From the NCBI RefSeq assembly GCF_000472705.1, contig NZ_AXAE01000011.1, positions 124,001 through 188,000 on the forward strand: a stretch of 64,000 nucleotides of DNA, in the 5' to 3' direction. The notes beneath the pieces were generated by a model. It was not told where the DNA came from. It saw only the letters and a program-made list of their open reading frames with translations, and made no database searches. A program made the translations under genes and the position numbers. Shown one piece after another: positions 36,930 through 46,480 of this stretch (within the stretch, counting starts at the first letter, position 1; each line of letters starts with the position of its first letter). This DNA comes from Mesorhizobium erdmanii USDA 3471 (GTDB lineage: Bacteria; Pseudomonadota; Alphaproteobacteria; Rhizobiales; Rhizobiaceae).

Positions 36930-37183
36930 ACCGCTGCAGAGCCTCTGAAAGGCTTTAAATAGGCAAGCGATATCAGCCGGTTATTGCATTAAATCAAACA
37001 AACGAAAGAGAGCCGGTTAAAAATTGGTTGAGGGAATTTTGCGCAGCATACAAGGCATCTGCCTAATTTTCGCCCAATTTCACCAACTGCCTAGATTTTG
37101 ACCTTAATGCGAGGGTCGCGGACGACAAATGTTGCCGCGCAGCGCAAAAATAGGGCAAGCTCGCGCCTCAACCGAGCGACGTC
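36930..37183. other. Divergent regulatory region between urtA and a secreted protein gene
   Basis: The 313-base gap 36871-37183 is AT-richer than its surroundings. Apart from the sigma-54 promoter it holds a short direct repeat CTGCCTA-N0-1-ATTTT at 37059 and 37087 (period 28) near the divergent gene. No gene is visible. Confidence 0.5.
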
Positions 37184-37582
37184 ATGGCATCCCTGATTTC
37201 ACGTATCTCTGTCGGCATGGTGTTTCTGGCGGCAACGACCGGGGCCGCACGGGCCGACTTCAGCGACGGCAAGATGCCAGACGGCACCTATCACTGCGAA
37301 GTCTATCTCCTCGGCATGTTCATCAACCTCGGCGACATCACCATCAAGGGCAATGTCTACACCGGCCCCACCACCTTCGGCACCGTGCAACAGGCCTACA
37401 ACTACCAGATGGACGCCAACGGCGTGATCTCGTGGCTGGGGCCGCTCGGTGGCTACACCACCGGCGGCAACGCGCTGTCGATGACCCAGGCAACGCTGGA
37501 CGGCCAGAGCCCGCCCTCCTTCGACATAGTCATGAAGCAGCCCGACGGCGCCTTCATCGCCTCGACCTGCACCAGGGGCTGA
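37184..37582 (+). CDS. Secreted hypothetical protein
   Basis: 132 residues with a signal peptide (residues 1-24, ending ARA). The mature part is beta-rich with two cysteines (YHCEVY and STCTRG), likely one disulfide linking its ends. No family recognised. Divergent from urtA; no sign that it takes part in urea uptake. Confidence 0.7.
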   Translation: MASLISRISVGMVFLAATTGAARADFSDGKMPDGTYHCEVYLLGMFINLGDITIKGNVYTGPTTFGTVQQAYNYQMDANGVISWLGPLGGYTTGGNALSMTQATLDGQSPPSFDIVMKQPDGAFIASTCTRG

Positions 37583-37834
37583 ACAGTCAACAAGGCCCTC
37601 CACTGCAGGGCCGCCTCGGTCCCGCTGCACGAACACACGAACAGAAGATCCTTGAACGGCTCGCCGGCCCAGTCCGCGACCGGAAATCAGCAACTGGCCG
37701 TTGTCGAAACGCGAACTGTCGATCTCGAAGCCGGTCAGGGGGCTGTGGACTTCATGTTTCCTTAATTCCATTCCGGCGATGTATTTGACGTCCGCAAGCT
37801 TTTGATGGCGCTTGCCACCTTTCGACGACGGATC

Positions 37835-38083
37835 ATGGCTACCGACAAGCGATATCATCCATTCATCAAGGTGGCCTTCGGCGTGCAGATGCTGATCGGA
37901 GGCGGATTTATAGCCTTCTGGCTCTGGAATGGCTCGGCAACCCTACCGAAACACGGCGGTGGCTCGTTCACCCTCGACCGCGCCGAGCAGCCTTATCAGT
38001 ATTGGCTCCTTATCATCGCAATTGGCTTGGCCATGATCGGCATGCCCATTCGATCACTGCTTAAAGGCCCCCCGCAATACTAA
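37835..38083 (+). CDS. Small two-helix membrane protein
   Basis: 82 residues from the ATG at 37835 (MATDKRYHPF); in-frame starts at 37802 and 37805 would add about ten residues. Two hydrophobic segments (VAFGVQMLIGGGFIAFWLW and YWLLIIAIGLAMIGMPI) frame a short polar loop. Function unknown. Confidence 0.6.
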   Translation: MATDKRYHPFIKVAFGVQMLIGGGFIAFWLWNGSATLPKHGGGSFTLDRAEQPYQYWLLIIAIGLAMIGMPIRSLLKGPPQY

Positions 38084-38322
38084 CCCGGTCAAGGCCGGGC
38101 TTCATTCCGCCGAGTACTCCGCCTTCGGTTCCGGTGCCGACCAACCCTTGCCCGATTTAGATCCCGACGACGAGGTGCAAACCATCGCGCGCGGATCCGC
38201 AAGGGTCAATGTCGCGCGCGCCGTCGCTTTCGGCCTTGGTGTCCTGCGTCGACTCGACCGATTTGATGACCATCTGCTCGAGATGGATGCGAGGATGCCC
38301 GACAACATAACCCGCAGACATG

Positions 38323-38356
38323 AAAAAAGGCGCGGAACCCGGTCGGGTCCCGCGCC
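38323..38356 (-). terminator. Rho-independent terminator of the GMC dehydrogenase operon
   Basis: A 12-base stem with one mismatch (GGCGCGGAACCC/GGGTCCCGCGCC) with loop GGTC lies 18 bases past the stop of the minus-strand gene, followed on that strand by TTTTTT. The surrounding gap 38084-38373 otherwise shows nothing. Confidence 0.85.
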
Positions 38357-38373
38357 AGCAGGCAGTCGGGAGG

Positions 38374-39945
38374 CTAGATCGTCTTCGCCGACATTTGCGC
38401 GGCGATGTAGTCGGCCTGGCGGATCGCAAGCGATACGATGGTCAAGGTCGGGTTTTCGGCGGCGCCCGTGGTGAACTGGCTGCCGTCCGACACGAACAGG
38501 TTCTTGATATCGTGCGTCTGGCCATGCTTGTTGACGACGCCGTGCTCCGCTTTTCCGCTCATCCGGTTGGTGCCGAGATTGTGGGTCGAGGGATAGGGTG
38601 GCGTCGGGAAGGTGCGTGTAGCACCTACCGCATCGTAAAGCGCGGAAGCCTGCTTGTAGGCGTGGTTGCGCATCGCCGTGTCGTTCGGGTGGTCGTCGAA
38701 ATGCACGTCGGCGATCGGCATGCCATGCTCGTCCTTTTCATCGGCATGCAGCATGATGCGGTTTTCCTCGCGCGGCATGTCCTCGCCGACGATCCACAGG
38801 CCGGCCATGTGGTCGTAATGGTCGAGCGCGGTGGTGAACGAGCGTCCCCAGCCGCCTGGGTTGAGGAAGGCCGCCATGAACGGCAGGCCGAGCGACAGCG
38901 TCTCGAACTCGTATCCGCCGACGAAGCCGCGCGACGGGTCATGCCGCGCCTCATCGCGGATGATGCCGGCCATGGTGGTGCCGCGGTACATATGCACGGG
39001 CTTGTCGAAGATGGCATAGACCGAGCCGGTGGTGTGGCGCATGTAGTTCTTGCCCACCTGCCCCGACGAATTGGCGAGCCCATGCGGGAATTTGGCCGAT
39101 TGCGAGTTCAGCAGCAGTCGTGGGCTCTCGATCGAATTGCCGGCAACGGCGACGATACGGGCCTTCTGCTCCTGCAGCTTGCCGTCCTTGTCGGCATAGA
39201 CGACGCCGGTCACCTTGCCTGAGGCATCATGGTTGATCTTGATCGCCATCGCATTAGGCCGGACTTCGAGATGGCCTGTCGCCTCGCCCTTTGGGATCTC
39301 GGTGTAGAGCGTCGACCATTTGGCGCCCCATTTGCAGCCCTGAAAGCAGAAGCCGGTCTGTTGGCATGAGTTGCGGTCGTCGCGCTCGACCGAGTTGATC
39401 GCCATGTTGCCCGTGTGGCATTCCTTGTAGCCGAGCTTGTCGGCGCCGGCCTTGAGAACCTTGAAATTGTTGTTGCCGGGCAATCGCGGCCAGTCATTGG
39501 TACCGGTGACGCCCATCTTGGCTTCCGCCTTGGCGTAATAGGGCTCCATTTCGGCCAGCGTAATCGGCCAGTCCAGAAGGTTTGCGCCTTCCAGCTTGCC
39601 ATAGGTCGACGCCGTCTTGAACTCATGTTCCTGGAAACGCAGCGAGGCGCCCGCCCAATGCGTGGTCGAGCCGCCTACCGATTTGACGATCCAGGCTGGC
39701 AGGTTCGGGAAATCCTTGGCGACCCGCCAGTCGCCGGATGTGGTGCGCTTGTCCTTCCAGGCGAGTTGGGCGAACGAATCCCACTCGTCGTTGATGAAGT
39801 CCTCATATTCGTGGCGGGCGCCCGCCTCGAGGATGACGACGTCGATACCCTTCTGCGCCAATTCATTGCCGAGCGTGCCGCCGCCGGCGCCCGAGCCGAT
39901 GATGACGACCACTCCGTCGTTTTTCAGATCAAATGAAGCTGCCAT
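38374..39945 (-). CDS. GMC-family FAD-dependent dehydrogenase, large subunit
   Basis: 523 residues. The FAD-binding Rossmann motif is GSGAGGGTLGNELA near residues 17-30, and the GMC C-terminal signature includes THNLGTNRMS and SDGSQFTTGAAENPTLT. The middle holds C-x5-C-x3-C (SCQQTGFCFQGC), the spacing of the 3Fe-4S ligands in FAD-glucose dehydrogenase of Burkholderia. It likely oxidises a sugar, polyol or sugar acid in the periplasm. GGGAGGAAACC precedes the ATG. It follows the small subunit by 51 bases. Confidence 0.92.
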   Translation of the reverse strand: MAASFDLKNDGVVVIIGSGAGGGTLGNELAQKGIDVVILEAGARHEYEDFINDEWDSFAQLAWKDKRTTSGDWRVAKDFPNLPAWIVKSVGGSTTHWAGASLRFQEHEFKTASTYGKLEGANLLDWPITLAEMEPYYAKAEAKMGVTGTNDWPRLPGNNNFKVLKAGADKLGYKECHTGNMAINSVERDDRNSCQQTGFCFQGCKWGAKWSTLYTEIPKGEATGHLEVRPNAMAIKINHDASGKVTGVVYADKDGKLQEQKARIVAVAGNSIESPRLLLNSQSAKFPHGLANSSGQVGKNYMRHTTGSVYAIFDKPVHMYRGTTMAGIIRDEARHDPSRGFVGGYEFETLSLGLPFMAAFLNPGGWGRSFTTALDHYDHMAGLWIVGEDMPREENRIMLHADEKDEHGMPIADVHFDDHPNDTAMRNHAYKQASALYDAVGATRTFPTPPYPSTHNLGTNRMSGKAEHGVVNKHGQTHDIKNLFVSDGSQFTTGAAENPTLTIVSLAIRQADYIAAQMSAKTI

Positions 39946-39996
39946 GGTTTCCTCCCATGAGATCGGTCAAAAAAGCGGTTATCGGAACGATCGGGC

Positions 39997-40527
39997 TCAG
40001 AGCCACTCGATGTCGCTGAAACCGCGCGCGATGTAGCCACCCTTCGAGTAGGACTCGCCCTCGTAGCCAAAGATCGGCCACACCTCCTTCTGGTTGTAGA
40101 GGCTGACGACGAGGCCGCCGCGCACCGCCTGGAAGAAAGGCGCCTTCTCTATTTCGGTGAGCAGCGCCACACGCTGCTCTTCCCAGCCAAGGCCGCGATA
40201 GCCACCCTTGCCGGCCTTCTTGTCGAGCTCGGCGATGCCCTTCTCGATCAGTTCCTTGTGGGCAGGATCCTTGGCCGCTGTCTCGTGATGGCCTTTGACG
40301 GCGATGGCGTAATATTTGTCCGGCACCTGGTCATGCGGATAGATGTCGCGCGCCATCTGGATCAGCGTCGCCATCGTTTCGGGCTTCAGCGCCGAGGTTT
40401 CCAGCCCCCACGCCTGTTCCGGGCTGATGACGGCGCTGCCGGAGATGACGAGCAGTGCGCCGATACTGCCGCGTTTGAGAAGTTCACGACGTGAAAGTCC
40501 AGGCTTCCCGTCATAGATCGTGACCAT
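39997..40527 (-). CDS. Gluconate 2-dehydrogenase subunit 3 family protein (small subunit)
   Basis: 176 residues from the ATG at 40527 with a perfect GGAGGAAACC site. A twin-arginine signal (LSRRELLKRGSIGALL) should export the folded heterodimer with its signal-less large subunit. The rest matches the subunit 3 family (MATLIQMARDIYPHDQVPDKYY, GWEEQRVALLTEIE). The small subunit acts as a hitch-hiker chaperone. No cytochrome c subunit gene is adjacent. Confidence 0.9.
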   Translation of the reverse strand: MVTIYDGKPGLSRRELLKRGSIGALLVISGSAVISPEQAWGLETSALKPETMATLIQMARDIYPHDQVPDKYYAIAVKGHHETAAKDPAHKELIEKGIAELDKKAGKGGYRGLGWEEQRVALLTEIEKAPFFQAVRGGLVVSLYNQKEVWPIFGYEGESYSKGGYIARGFSDIEWL

Positions 40528-40605
40528 GGTTTCCTCCCTGCTTGCTGTTCGCACCTATCGGGTGCCGTTGCTGGCGCCGCGCCGATCCGCGCGGCCGGTT
40601 GTCCC

Positions 40606-41001
40606 CTATTGGAAGCGCCCCCCTCGCTGCAGGACCTCGATCTTGTAGCCGTCGGGGTCTTCGATGAAGAAAAAGCGGGCGATCAGCGACCCATCGCGGT
40701 TGAACTCGACGATCTTCTTCGGGTTGAGGCCGAGCGCACCAAGCCGGTCGTGTTCGCTGTCGAGATCTGCGACCGAAACCGCAAGGTGGCCGTAGCCATC
40801 GCCAAGCGCATAAGGCTCCTGCCGCCCCTTGTTGACGGTCAGTTCGACTTCAAAAGGCGTATCGGCATTGCTGAGGTAGATCAGCGTGAAGGTCTCGAAA
40901 TCCAGTCGTTGGGCGATCTTCAGCCCGAACGCTTTCGTGTAGAAATCGATGGACCGGGCCTCGTCGAGAACCCGGATCATGGTGTGGATCGCCTTCGCCA
41001 A
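40606..41001 (-). CDS. Glyoxalase I-like VOC protein (lactoylglutathione lyase)
   Basis: 131 residues from a TTG at 41001 favoured by GGAG seven bases upstream; an ATG at 40980 is the alternative but would delete the first metal ligand. Candidate metal ligands H6, E53, H72 and E122 match glyoxalase I positions. It would convert the methylglyoxal-glutathione hemithioacetal to lactoylglutathione. Upstream of the dehydrogenase pair by 78 bases, same strand. Confidence 0.85.
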   Translation of the reverse strand: MAKAIHTMIRVLDEARSIDFYTKAFGLKIAQRLDFETFTLIYLSNADTPFEVELTVNKGRQEPYALGDGYGHLAVSVADLDSEHDRLGALGLNPKKIVEFNRDGSLIARFFFIEDPDGYKIEVLQRGGRFQ

Positions 41002-41039
41002 ATCAGACTCCGCAGCGTTCGTGCTTTTCGAAGGTGATT

Positions 41040-41234
41040 ATGCGCGCCTCTGAAGATAGAGTGGTGGCAGCCGATTACCACGCATGCGACCGGAAAACGG
41101 ATAGTGTCGGCCCGCGTAAGGACGAAAGTCCGATTGCCGTTGTCGAGCGTCCGGTCGAAGATGAAATCGCAGGCAGTGTTCAAAAGGCGCCGATGGCCCC
41201 GTCGACGCCCAAGACCAACAAAAATGGGAGGTAA
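41040..41234 (+). CDS. Possible small protein ahead of RHH gene
   Basis: 64 residues from an ATG at 41040 with GAAGG at good spacing; the TAA ends two bases before the RHH start and embraces its ribosome site. The product is polar, charged and low in hydrophobics (ERPVEDEIAGSVQKAPMAP), likely disordered. Coding potential is plausible but weak; it could be a leader ORF. Confidence 0.35.
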   Translation: MRASEDRVVAADYHACDRKTDSVGPRKDESPIAVVERPVEDEIAGSVQKAPMAPSTPKTNKNGR

Positions 41235-41236
41235 CA

Positions 41237-41542
41237 ATGTGCAGAGTCTTTGCCGCACAGGATCCGGAAGGCTATCGCCAGATCAACCGGTCGATCCGCA
41301 TCGATGGACATTCGACCAGCATCCAGCTCGAGGCGACGTTCTGGGCCTTGCTTGACGAAATCGCTGAAAGCCAGAACCTGACAACGCCCAAATTCATCTC
41401 GAAGCTTTACGACGAAGCCATCGAGATCAACGGCGAGATTCCCAATTTCGCGTCCATGCTGCGCACCACCTGCGCGCTCTATCTGCGCGGCCATCGGCCT
41501 GATCTGGACGAGAGAATGGCGTTGAAGCAGGAAGCGGCCTAG
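41237..41542 (+). CDS. Ribbon-helix-helix domain protein (RHH_4)
   Basis: 101 residues. The RHH_4 core is RSIRIDGHSTSIQLEATFWALLDEIAESQNLTTPKFISKLYDEA. It has a strand with basic residues followed by two helices, so DNA binding is likely. GGGAGG lies before the ATG. Such proteins in Rhizobiales are of unknown target. The stop overlaps the convergent phosphorylase stop by four bases. Confidence 0.85.
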   Translation: MCRVFAAQDPEGYRQINRSIRIDGHSTSIQLEATFWALLDEIAESQNLTTPKFISKLYDEAIEINGEIPNFASMLRTTCALYLRGHRPDLDERMALKQEAA

Positions 41543-42294
41543 CGCGCTTCCACGGCGATTTCGAGCGCCAGACGGCTCATATCGGTGAAAAGCGCCTGGC
41601 CTTCGGAATAGTCGGCCTGCTCGCCGGTAATTAGATTGTCGACGACGGTCAGCAGCGACAAGGCCCTGGCGCCGAAATGCGCGCAGATGCGGTAGAGCGC
41701 GCTGGTTTCCATGTCCACGGCCAGCGCACCGAGCGCCTTTGCCTCGCCATAGCGGCCGCGAGCTTCAGGATGGTAGAATATGTCGGTGCAGGCTGTCAGG
41801 CCGGCATGGTGTTGGACGCCGAGTTCGGCTGCCTTGGCCAAGGCACGAGCGAGCAGCGCCGGATCCGGGCCGGTATCGGCACCGTAAAGGCCGAAGACCT
41901 GGCCGCTCTCGGTGTTTTCCGGCCGCGCCGATTGCGAAATCACCAGGCTGCGCAACCCTAGCTCGGGGCTCAGGCCACCGCAGGTACCGGTGCGGATCAA
42001 TGTTCTGGCGCCATAATAGTCAAGCAATTCGTGGGCATAGATCAGGAACGATGAAACACCGATACCCGTCGACTGAATGCTGATGGGCCGGTTGCGGTAA
42101 AGTCCGGTGAAGCCGAGAGCGCCCCGCCGGCGATTGACGCAGCGCGGCGCTTCGAGAAATGTCTGCGCCATCCATTCGGCGCGCTGCGGATCACCCGGCA
42201 ACAGCACCGTTTCGGCGTAGTCGCCCTTGCCTGCCTCTATGTGTGGCGTCACCGCTGCTCCCCCAAGCCCGCTTGCCCCTTCAGCCGCAATCAT
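41539..42294 (-). CDS. Purine nucleoside phosphorylase-type protein (DeoD/Udp family)
   Basis: 251 residues. Family motifs: LLPGDPQRAEWMAQ with phosphate-binding Gly/Arg, IRTGTCGGLSP, and the substrate-binding AVDMETSALYRI. It phosphorolyses a nucleoside to base and (deoxy)ribose-1-phosphate. DeoD-type rather than uridine phosphorylase is a guess. A ligand-specific aspartate near LLTVVDNLITGE is present. Confidence 0.88.
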   Translation of the reverse strand: MIAAEGASGLGGAAVTPHIEAGKGDYAETVLLPGDPQRAEWMAQTFLEAPRCVNRRRGALGFTGLYRNRPISIQSTGIGVSSFLIYAHELLDYYGARTLIRTGTCGGLSPELGLRSLVISQSARPENTESGQVFGLYGADTGPDPALLARALAKAAELGVQHHAGLTACTDIFYHPEARGRYGEAKALGALAVDMETSALYRICAHFGARALSLLTVVDNLITGEQADYSEGQALFTDMSRLALEIAVEAR

Positions 42295-42341
42295 GACGTT
42301 GTCAGGGCGTTGCGCAAAGCGATTCGGTGGAGCGCGCTGAA

Positions 42342-44918
42342 TTACGACTCCAGCACGTCCTTGACGATCGTTGCCAGCTGCTTGAGCGAGAACGGCTTCG
42401 GCAGAAAGCCGAAATGCGCGTCGGCGGGCAGGTTCCTGGCGAATGCGTCCTCGGCATAGCCGGACACGAAGACGAACTTGATGTCAGGCTGGCGCTTGAG
42501 CAATTCGCCGAGCAGGGTCGGCCCATCCATTTCCGGCATCACCACGTCGGAAACGACGATGTCGACCTTGCCGCCGAGCGCCTCGAACACCTCCAGCGCC
42601 TCGACACCGGAAGAAGCCTCGTGCACCGTATAGCCGCGCGAAGTCAGGGCCCGCATGCCGCCCATGCGCACGGCATCCTCGTCCTCGACCAAAAGCACCG
42701 TGGCTGATCCGGACAAGTCCTTGGTGCTATCGATTGGTTTGACCGGTGCGGCGCTCGGCGCTTCCCCGGCTTCGGCTGCCTTCTTCGCTTCCGCGATGTG
42801 ACGCGGCAGGAAGATGCGAAAGGTCGACCCTTTGCCCACTTCGGAATCGCAGAAAATGAAGCCGCCGGTCTGCTTGATGATGCCGTAGACCATGGACAGG
42901 CCAAGGCCTGTGCCCTTGCCGACCTCCTTGGTGGTGAAGAACGGCTCGAAGATCTTCTTCAGCACGTCCGGCGCGATGCCGCTGCCCGTGTCCTCGACCT
43001 CGACCACGACATAGTCGGCCGCAGCGAGTTCACGGTAGGGGAAGGTCTTGCACTCTTCGGCGGTGACGTTGCGGGTGCGCACCGTGAGATCGCCGCCGGC
43101 AGGCATCGCGTCACGCGCGTTGACAGCCAGATTGACCACCACTTGCTCGAACTGGCCGATATCCACCTTGACCGGCCACAGGTCGCGGCCGTGATCGATC
43201 TTCAGCTTGATGTCGTTGCCGACCAGCCGGGCAAGCAGCATTCTGAGGTCGGCGAGCACGTCGGTGAGGTTCAGCACTTCCGGCCGCAGTGTCTGCTTGC
43301 GCGAGAAGGCCAGCAACTGCCTCACCAGGGAAGCCGCCCGGTTGGCATTCTGCTTGATGTTCATGATGTCGGGGAAAGACGGGTCCGACGGGCGATGATT
43401 GGTCAAAAGCAGATCCGACGCCATGATGATGGCGGTCAGCACATTGTTGAAGTCATGGGCGATGCCGCCGGCGAGTTGCCCAACCGCCTGCATCTTCTGG
43501 CTTTGTGCCATCTGCCCTTCCAGCGCCTTCTGCTCGGTCGTCTCGACAGCGTAGACGATGGCCGATTCTTCGGCACCCTCGCCGCCGGTGCCGTCAGCGA
43601 CGGCATTGACGTAGAAGCGGATGTGCCGCTCCTCGTTGCCGGGCAGCACGGTGTCGATCGGCTCGATGTCGGCCTGGCGTTGCCGGGCCTTCTCGAAAGC
43701 CGCGGCAAAGGCTGGCCGTTCGCGATCATGGATCACCGTATCGAGCCGCACCCGGCGATCCACGGCGTCGCGATCGACGACCGAGGAAAACAGCGACAGG
43801 AACGGCGCGTTGGTGCGCAGGATGCGCCCGCTGGCGTCGACCCCCGCGATCGCCATTGGCGTCGAATTGAAGAAGCGGGTGAAACGGACTTCCGACGCGC
43901 GAAGATCGGCCGAGGCATCCTCGCCCTGCGTGCGGTTGAGCACGATCGTGCGCGTCGGGCCGCCGATACCTTCGCGGCTTGCCGAAACGCGATGCATGAA
44001 GCGCACCGGCAGCGCTTGCCCCGTCATCGTCGTCAGGTCGAGATCGATCACCGCGTTGCGCGTCGTGCCGGGGTCGGCCTTGACCGAGCGCACCAGCGCC
44101 ATGCCGTCGCCGGCAACGATATCCGGCAAAGTCACGGCGCCGGGTGTGAAACTGGCAAGATCGATGCCCAACCATTCTGCCAGCGTGGCGTTGATATAGG
44201 TGACGCGGCCGTCCTGGTCGGCGGAGAAAAAGCCGGCCGGGGCGTGGTCGAGGTGATCGATGGCCTTCTGCAAATCGAGGAAGAAACGCTCCTGTTCGGC
44301 CCGTTCCTGCGAAATGTCGGCGAGTTGCCAGGCCAGCATCGGCAATCGCTGGCCCGGAACGTTGAAGGTGCGGGCGCGCGCCCTGTACCAGCGAGCTCCC
44401 GGTTCGGCGCCGGGCCGGATCGATTGCGCCAGCCGGAATTCGCCGTCGCCCGGCTGGCCGTCACGCAAGCCGGAGGCCAGCCGGTAAATGGTCACCGAGG
44501 CCTCGGGAACATCGGAAAGCAGTGCTTCCACTGTCTTGAGGTCGGCGGCCGAGGAGGCTCCAGTCATCTCGGCATAGGCGCGGTTAGCGTAGACGACGCG
44601 CCCCTTTGTGTCCGTCACAAGCAGGCCTTGCGCCATCGAATCGACGAAAGCCTTAGACAGTTCATCGCCGGTCGACCGCGGCGTGACCTGCACGAAGCCG
44701 ATCGCCGTCGCGAACAGGAAGCCGACGCCGATCATCGCCAATACACCGAGCATGCCGAGCAGGAAGGGATCGCCGAGGCGCTCGCGGAAAATGCCGAAAA
44801 CGATCGCAGCACCCGTCAGAACGACGATGAAGATGATGAGCCGGGTGACCGCGCCCGGTCGCGTGTTCTGGTCGACGATCGGTACCGGATAGAAATCGCC
44901 GCGCGCTTCCTTGGCCAT
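42342..44918 (-). CDS. cckA: CckA cell-cycle hybrid histidine kinase
   Basis: 858 residues from the ATG at 44918, preceded by AGGGGAC. Two membrane helices (25-45, 52-75) and PAS-like domains near 85-205, 215-335 and 340-465 come first. The H-box [11 protein letters not shown] has the phospho-acceptor H488. HATPase motifs [17 protein letters not shown] and [13 protein letters not shown] follow, and the receiver domain has DVVMPEMDG. CckA phosphorylates CtrA and CpdR through ChpT, controlling replication and division. Monocistronic, divergent from the FliO-like gene. Confidence 0.95.
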   Translation of the reverse strand: MAKEARGDFYPVPIVDQNTRPGAVTRLIIFIVVLTGAAIVFGIFRERLGDPFLLGMLGVLAMIGVGFLFATAIGFVQVTPRSTGDELSKAFVDSMAQGLLVTDTKGRVVYANRAYAEMTGASSAADLKTVEALLSDVPEASVTIYRLASGLRDGQPGDGEFRLAQSIRPGAEPGARWYRARARTFNVPGQRLPMLAWQLADISQERAEQERFFLDLQKAIDHLDHAPAGFFSADQDGRVTYINATLAEWLGIDLASFTPGAVTLPDIVAGDGMALVRSVKADPGTTRNAVIDLDLTTMTGQALPVRFMHRVSASREGIGGPTRTIVLNRTQGEDASADLRASEVRFTRFFNSTPMAIAGVDASGRILRTNAPFLSLFSSVVDRDAVDRRVRLDTVIHDRERPAFAAAFEKARQRQADIEPIDTVLPGNEERHIRFYVNAVADGTGGEGAEESAIVYAVETTEQKALEGQMAQSQKMQAVGQLAGGIAHDFNNVLTAIIMASDLLLTNHRPSDPSFPDIMNIKQNANRAASLVRQLLAFSRKQTLRPEVLNLTDVLADLRMLLARLVGNDIKLKIDHGRDLWPVKVDIGQFEQVVVNLAVNARDAMPAGGDLTVRTRNVTAEECKTFPYRELAAADYVVVEVEDTGSGIAPDVLKKIFEPFFTTKEVGKGTGLGLSMVYGIIKQTGGFIFCDSEVGKGSTFRIFLPRHIAEAKKAAEAGEAPSAAPVKPIDSTKDLSGSATVLLVEDEDAVRMGGMRALTSRGYTVHEASSGVEALEVFEALGGKVDIVVSDVVMPEMDGPTLLGELLKRQPDIKFVFVSGYAEDAFARNLPADAHFGFLPKPFSLKQLATIVKDVLES

Positions 44919-45163
44919 GTGTCCCCTGCTCGTGAAGTCCGGCGTTCTGGCACTTGCCCCACTTGTGCCGGCACCCACCCCAATCGGGTTGAATCATATT
45001 CTCCTGGTTCGGAAAAGGCCCGGGCGGCAAATGTCGGATAAAAATGATGCCAGCCGGCCCTCCCCGTGTTTCAAGCTGTTCACGATGCGTGAAAGGCAAC
45101 TTGCGGTGGCCAGCCGCAACGGTCTAGTGTCGCGTCACTTTCCGAACCGATCAGGGGAAACCA

Positions 45164-45922
45164 ATGCAGTGGCTGGATAGCGTGGCGGGTCCTGGTTATG
45201 CGGCGGCACTCCTGTGGACCTTCGCGGCGCTGATCCTGCTGGTCATCGTGCTCGTCATCGTCAGGCTCGTGCGCAACCTGACCTTCGGCACGTTTGTCGC
45301 CGGTGGCCGCAACCGCAAGACGCGGCTCGCCGTCATGGACGCCACCGCCGTCGACAGCCATCGCCGGCTGGTGCTGGTGCGCCGCGACGACATCGAACAT
45401 CTGCTCCTGATCGGCGGCCCGACCGATGTCGTCGTCGAACGCGACATCCGCCTGGCCGCACCGCGCCGTCCGGCGTTGACCGGAGATGGCGGTCTGCAGC
45501 CTGTCCCGGCCACCGCGGCACCGGCAGCGAAGCCGCGGCCGGCTCAGCCTGCTCCCGCACCGGCACGACCTGCTCCGCCGCCGCAACCGGTGACCGCGGC
45601 GCCCCCGCCTGCCCGCCAGCGCCCGTCGGCGCCGCCGCCAGCCCCGGCCCCCGCGCCGAAACCGGTGGCGCAAACCTATCCGTCGACCAACGTCACGCCG
45701 CTACCTGCCTATGGCTCCGCCAACGCCAATGCCGCGCGGCACACGCCATCGCCGCCGCCCAGGCAGGACAGCATCGACGATACGCTGATGAAGGACCTCG
45801 AGATTTCGCTCGATCAGCCGCGCTCCGGCGGCCCGGTGGGCAAACCGGCAGCCAAGGCACCGCCGTCTCTCGATGATGAAATGACCAGACTCCTGGGCGA
45901 ACTTTCCAGCCAGAAGAGATGA
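45164..45922 (+). CDS. FliO-like membrane protein with proline/alanine-rich tail
   Basis: 252 residues. One membrane helix (about 13-35) is followed by a FliO-type domain (KTRLAVMDATAVDSHRRLVLVRRDDIEHLLLIGGPTDVVVE), then 90 residues of Pro/Ala-rich low complexity and a C-terminal acidic stretch. AGGGGAAACC precedes the ATG. The fold is as in the flagellar export component FliO, but no flagellar genes are near. Same arrangement next to cckA is frequent in Rhizobiales. Confidence 0.75.
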   Translation: MQWLDSVAGPGYAAALLWTFAALILLVIVLVIVRLVRNLTFGTFVAGGRNRKTRLAVMDATAVDSHRRLVLVRRDDIEHLLLIGGPTDVVVERDIRLAAPRRPALTGDGGLQPVPATAAPAAKPRPAQPAPAPARPAPPPQPVTAAPPPARQRPSAPPPAPAPAPKPVAQTYPSTNVTPLPAYGSANANAARHTPSPPPRQDSIDDTLMKDLEISLDQPRSGGPVGKPAAKAPPSLDDEMTRLLGELSSQKR

Positions 45923-45986
45923 TTTGCGCCAGAAGAGATGACTAGCGACCGAGTCGCTTGCTGGAGGGACGTGCCACGCATCAATA

Positions 45987-46013
45987 AAAATGGCCGGTAA
46001 ATCCGGCCATTTT
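45987..46013. terminator. Bidirectional terminator between FliO-like gene and dksA
   Basis: AAAATGGCCGG, loop TAAAT, CCGGCCATTTT: a perfect 11-base-pair inverted repeat that ends in T-runs on both strands between convergent genes. Confidence 0.93.
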
Positions 46014-46063
46014 CACAAAGACTTCTTTGCGACCGCCTTGAAACGCGGCCCGGAAGCAATCCG

Positions 46064-46480
46064 TCAGTCGTCGCGATAGACTTTTTCGCGGCGCTCATGC
46101 CGCTCCTGCGCCTCGATCGACAAGGTGGCGATCGGACGTGCATCGAGCCGCTTCAGCGCGATGGGCTCGCCGGTTTCCTCGCAATAACCGTAAGTGCCTT
46201 CATCGATGCGCTGCAATGCCGAATCGATCTTTGAGATCAGCTTCCGCTGACGATCGCGCGCCCTGAGCTCGATGGCGCGGTCGGTCTCCGACGAGGCGCG
46301 GTCGGCGAGATCAGGGTGGTTGGCGTTTTCTTGCTGAAGGATTTCAAGAGTTTCGCGCGCTTCGCGCAATATGTCATTTTTCCAGGTGACGAGCTTCAGG
46401 CGGAAGTAGGATTTCTGCCGTTCGTTCATGAACGGCTCGTCTTCGGAGGGTACGTAATCGGCGGTAACGATGTCGTTCAT
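46064..46480 (-). CDS. dksA: RNA polymerase-binding regulator DksA (single-cysteine type)
   Basis: 138 residues from the ATG at 46480, with GGTGAG upstream. A coiled coil spans 30-95; the tip residues D57, D60 and A62 match Asp71, Asp74 and Ala76 of E. coli DksA. In the C-terminal finger only C100 remains; the other zinc ligands are replaced (T103, S121, A124), as in many alphaproteobacterial DksA proteins, so it should not need zinc. It mediates ppGpp-dependent control of rRNA and stress genes. Confidence 0.94.
   Translation of the reverse strand: MNDIVTADYVPSEDEPFMNERQKSYFRLKLVTWKNDILREARETLEILQQENANHPDLADRASSETDRAIELRARDRQRKLISKIDSALQRIDEGTYGYCEETGEPIALKRLDARPIATLSIEAQERHERREKVYRDD

Noticed and set aside
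37059..37093. Direct repeat CTGCCTA near the 37184 gene as an activator site
   Set aside because: Only seven bases are identical and no factor is suggested; noted in the gap description only.
38157..38429. Minus-strand 90-residue frame overlapping the GMC gene end
   Set aside because: It reads through the terminator hairpin of the operon and lacks a ribosome site.
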